In this document: piece by piece, positions 3,765 through 6,089 of the stretch
How the letters are laid out: every line of letters begins with the position of its first letter
Numbering within the stretch: the first letter of the stretch is position 1
Source of the DNA: Planctomycetota bacterium
GTDB lineage: Bacteria; Planctomycetota; UBA1135; UBA2386
Length of the DNA: 6,089 nucleotides
NCBI GenBank assembly: GCA_020638735.1
Contig: JACKHZ010000032.1
Span: 1-6,089, forward strand
Direction: 5' to 3'
The notes under the pieces: generated by a model
What the model saw: the letters and a program-made list of their open reading frames with translations, nothing else
Database searches by the model: none
What the model was told of the DNA's origin: nothing
Translations under genes and position numbers: made by a program

Positions 3765-6089
3765 CTCGCGCAGCGCCTGCGCCGGCGATGCGCGCCGCCT
3801 CGGCGGCGACGGCGGCCGACAGCGACGAGCGCGTGAAGCGCAGCAGCACTTTGGCGCCCAGCAGACCGGCGCCTACCGCCACGCGGCCGGCGCGGATCGC
3901 GTCGAGCAGCCACGCGCAGTGCGGCTCGTGCAGCGCGACGGCCGACGAGTAGAGGCGGTTGGCGAGTTGCGCGGGCGCGTCGGCGAACGCCGCCGCGAAG
4001 CGCTCGAGCACGCGCTTCACGGCGTGCGCGTCGGTGAACTCCGCTCGCCGCTGCGCCTTGCTCTTCGTGCGCTTGTACTCGGCGATCTGCGCCTGCACGC
4101 ACTCATACAGCCGCTCGGCGATCGCGAAGCGCGCGTAGAAGAGCAACGCGCCGCTCGTCGCGTGCACGCGCTCGACGACTTGCGCTGCCTGTACGTGAGC
4201 GCGCATGCTGGTAACGTCCGCGTCACCGTCGCACGCCGCCGCCTCTGCTGCCGCTGCTGCCGCCGACGCTGCGCCACCACGGCCACTGAACGCGCTCAGC
4301 TGCTCGGCGACAGTCGACAGGTGCGCGCGCAGCCCGTCGGCGCTCGCCGCCGCCGCCGCAAGCCGCACCATCTCGGCGTCGGGCTCGCTCAGCACCGACT
4401 TACCGATGCGCTCGGCCAGTGAGATGGGCGCGGCCGTGGCGTTGTTGTCGCTGTCGTCGTCGTCGTTGTCGTCGTCGTCATCGCTGCCGCCGCCGCTGCC
4501 AGCCGCTTCACAGCCGTCACTCGAGTCATCGTCGGCGTCGGCGTCATCGTCGTCAGTGTCGTCGGCCGGCGCGTACTCGCCGCCGTCGCTGCTGCTGCTG
4601 CTCGCGTCGCCATACTGCTGCGCGTAGAGCGCTGCATAGTCGAGTCGCACAACCTTGCACCGCTTCGAGCGCGACTGCACCGGCTGTGGCTGCTGATCGT
4701 CGTCGTGGTCGTCGTCGTCATCGTCGTCGTCATCCGCGCTGCTCGTGCCCGAGTGGCTGTCGGCGTCGTCCTCGTCGTTACTCGGCACGTACTCGCCGCC
4801 GTCACTCGACTCGTCGTCATCGCCGTCGCCGTACAGCTCGCGCTGCAGCGCCACATAGTCGACCGCCTTGCGCTTGCGCTTGCTCGTGCGCGCCACCGAG
4901 CCGCCGCTGTTGTTGTTGCCGACCGCCACCGTGCCAGCCGCGATGTCGCCATCGTCGAGCGCCACCGCGCGCCCAAACGGCTGCCGGCACTCGTGCAGGT
5001 GACCGCACTTGCACTGGTCGATGAGCGCGTGCAGAAACTCGTCGCCATAGTCGATCGTGAGCCACTCGCCGGCGCCGATGCGCCGCAGCGCCACGATGAA
5101 CAGCCGCTCGGGCGCGTCGTCACGGCACCGCTTGCGCATGATGGCGCAGTTCGGCACGCACGAGTGGTTGACGTAGCGCGACGGCCGGCCCTTGGCCGCG
5201 GACGCGTCGACGTACACGCCGCCGATGCCGGCCACGTACGCGTTGCGTTGACGCGCGAGTGCGCGCGCCGTCTGCGCGTCGACGATCGTGCCCACGTACT
5301 CCATGACCACATCGCCGGCCTCGACCGTCGTGTCGACGCGCACGCCCTTGTCGCTGCGCGAGATGTGGGACGCCGCCGCGATGTGCACACGCACGAGCGG
5401 TGCGCGCCGGCGATCCGCCGCCGCAGTGTCGTACGGCCACTGGTTGGTGCACGCGCCGCTGCCGCCGCCGCCGCCGGCACAGTCGCGCTCGCAGGCCACC
5501 GACGCGCCGACGCGCGTGTCGTGCTCAGACGCTTGCGCGCCGTGCGCGGTCGATGCGGCAGTGGCCGGTTGCGGTTTGGTGCGCGTCGAGCGGCGCAGCG
5601 GCGTCGACGGCGGCGCCTGGTCGGTAGGCGCCGGCAGCGGCGACGCGGTCTGCTGCTCGGCTGCGGGCGTCGGCGTCGCTGCCAATGCAGGTTTTCCGTC
5701 GGGTGTCGTAGCAGCCGCGTCGTCGTCGCCATCGTCATCGTCGTCGGTGCCGCTGCCGTGCGGTGGCGTCTCGAACAATGTCACGGGTGTGGGCAACGCC
5801 GACGCGGCGCCGCCGCTGGGCGGCGAGCACGGCTGGGGCGAGACTGGCATTGGCGTCGGCGTCGGCGTGAACAGCAGAGCGGGCGCCAACGGCTCGAGCG
5901 GCGCCGGCACCTCGTCGTGCAGCGGCATCGGCGGCCGCAGCGGCACGTACTCGACGCCGCATACGTTGGGCAGCGTGTAGCCGTCGCCGGGCGTGTACGT
6001 TGCGCTCACGAGCGGCACGCGCAGGTAGCCGGCGGTCGCGTCGTCGCTGCCGTTGATCGGCACGCCGTAGTGTGTCTGGTGCAGCGCGT
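3760..6089 (-). CDS. large multidomain SET methyltransferase, 5' end outside window
   Basis: The frame is open to the right edge with no ATG before the codon at 5926-5928, and the sequence above that codon reads as real protein, so the start lies outside. Residues are counted with codon 6061-6063 as 1. Residues 50-190 are Pro/Thr/Ala-rich and probably disordered. C191, C195 and CTNQ (205-208) recall the end of an AWS domain. The SET domain spans about 222-345: MEYVGTIVDAQTAR (254-267), RYVNHSCVPNC (296-306), and AGEWLTIDYG (331-340) with catalytic Y339. It is followed by post-SET cysteines C351, C353 and C359. The EYVG-IVD motif and NHSCxPNC point to the SET2/NSD/ASH1 class, typically histone H3K36 enzymes, but the substrate is not proven. 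Residues 394-541 are Asp/Ser-rich with two copies of a DYxAL...YGD...SSDGGEYxP unit and basic, NLS-like SKRKRK. Residues 545-767 form an Ala-rich helical region of unknown type. The convergent neighbour is another SET gene. Confidence 0.92.
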   Translation of the reverse strand, partial: ALHQTHYGVPINGSDDATAGYLRVPLVSATYTPGDGYTLPNVCGVEYVPLRPPMPLHDEVPAPLEPLAPALLFTPTPTPMPVSPQPCSPPSGGAASALPTPVTLFETPPHGSGTDDDDDGDDDAAATTPDGKPALAATPTPAAEQQTASPLPAPTDQAPPSTPLRRSTRTKPQPATAASTAHGAQASEHDTRVGASVACERDCAGGGGGSGACTNQWPYDTAAADRRRAPLVRVHIAAASHISRSDKGVRVDTTVEAGDVVMEYVGTIVDAQTARALARQRNAYVAGIGGVYVDASAAKGRPSRYVNHSCVPNCAIMRKRCRDDAPERLFIVALRRIGAGEWLTIDYGDEFLHALIDQCKCGHLHECRQPFGRAVALDDGDIAAGTVAVGNNNSGGSVARTSKRKRKAVDYVALQRELYGDGDDDESSDGGEYVPSNDEDDADSHSGTSSADDDDDDDDDHDDDQQPQPVQSRSKRCKVVRLDYAALYAQQYGDASSSSSDGGEYAPADDTDDDDADADDDSSDGCEAAGSGGGSDDDDDNDDDDSDNNATAAPISLAERIGKSVLSEPDAEMVRLAAAAASADGLRAHLSTVAEQLSAFSGRGGAASAAAAAAEAAACDGDADVTSMRAHVQAAQVVERVHATSGALLFYARFAIAERLYECVQAQIAEYKRTKSKAQRRAEFTDAHAVKRVLERFAAAFADAPAQLANRLYSSAVALHEPHCAWLLDAIRAGRVAVGAGLLGAKVLLRFTRSSLSAAVAAEAARIAGAGAARV
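4441..4482 (-). repeat. GAC/GAT trinucleotide tract encoding Asp/Asn
   Basis: An almost pure GAC, GAT and AAC codon run encodes residues 528-541 of the large SET protein, as part of its acidic segment. Such tracts change length by replication slippage and are expected to be unstructured. Confidence 0.75.
4540..4884 (-). repeat. two-copy protein repeat inside the large SET protein
   Basis: Copy 1 (residues 394-435, bases 4759-4884) and copy 2 (465-508, bases 4540-4671) share a layout: a basic patch (SKRKRK or RSKRCK), then DYxAL, a YGD three to five residues further on, then SSDGGEYxP and an Asp-rich tail. Equivalent tyrosines (Y403 and Y476) are 73 residues apart. The DNA is alike at the conserved parts (for example GTACTCGCCGCCGTC), so this is a real tandem duplication. 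Confidence 0.8.
4696..4734 (-). repeat. GAC/GAT trinucleotide tract encoding poly-Asp
   Basis: Thirteen codons (residues 444-456) are all Asp except one His, written mostly with GAC. The tract lies between the two copies of the DYxAL/SSDGGEY repeat and forms the strongest negative patch of the protein. Confidence 0.8.

Noticed and set aside
3380..4102. Minus-strand Arg/Ala-rich open frame across the SET gene junction
   Set aside because: It is antisense or out of frame to two genes with recognised domains, and its composition is that of a GC-rich shadow.
1..6089. tRNA, rRNA, CRISPR array, insertion sequence
   Set aside because: I saw no cloverleaf-like segment, regular spaced repeats, transposase motif or terminal inverted repeats with target duplications.

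Overview
The window is strongly GC-rich and its three clear genes are intron-free. They lie close together on both strands, in convergent and divergent pairs, and perfect palindromes sit at the 3' ends. Two of the three proteins are eukaryote-type SET-domain lysine methyltransferases, and one 3' end carries AATAAA just before a palindrome. This combination fits a GC-rich nucleocytoplasmic large DNA virus of a protist host. 3'-end palindromes in GC-rich genomes are known from pandoraviruses and relatives. The assignment is an inference: there is no capsid, polymerase or other marker gene here, and a compact protist locus is not excluded.

Left part, 1-1700. Bases 1-124 are a 94% identical copy of an internal piece of the gene at 1780-3063, but in a frame that hits a stop at 155-157 without an ATG, so here it is a 5'-truncated copy. 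From about 134 to 1451 I find no intact gene. There is a frameshifted relic with an imperfect repeat (134-378), a short protein-like stretch (776-943), and otherwise sequence in which no frame shows the strong third-position G/C bias of the real genes. A small candidate ORF (1452-1682, plus) faces the next gene tail-to-tail, with an 8-bp-stem hairpin between them.

Middle, 1780-3150. A minus-strand gene of unknown family encodes 427 aa (or 413). Its C-terminal half resembles a Ras/Rho-type GTPase fold that has lost its nucleotide-binding motifs. Its stop codon lies inside a four-copy 8-bp tandem repeat. The 87-bp divergent region upstream holds a perfect inverted repeat (3098-3123).

Right part, 3151-6089. 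A minimal SET protein (plus, 180 aa) and a large multidomain SET protein (minus, more than 767 aa, running off the right edge) are convergent. They share a 13-bp-stem palindrome that overlaps the stop codon of the larger gene. The large protein combines a SET2/NSD-like SET and post-SET catalytic module with a duplicated motif, Asp/Ser-rich acidic tracts and an unrecognised helical C-terminal domain. The pair suggests modification of host or viral chromatin proteins. The internal duplication, the domain fusion, the possible pseudo-GTPase and the palindrome system are the items most worth following up.
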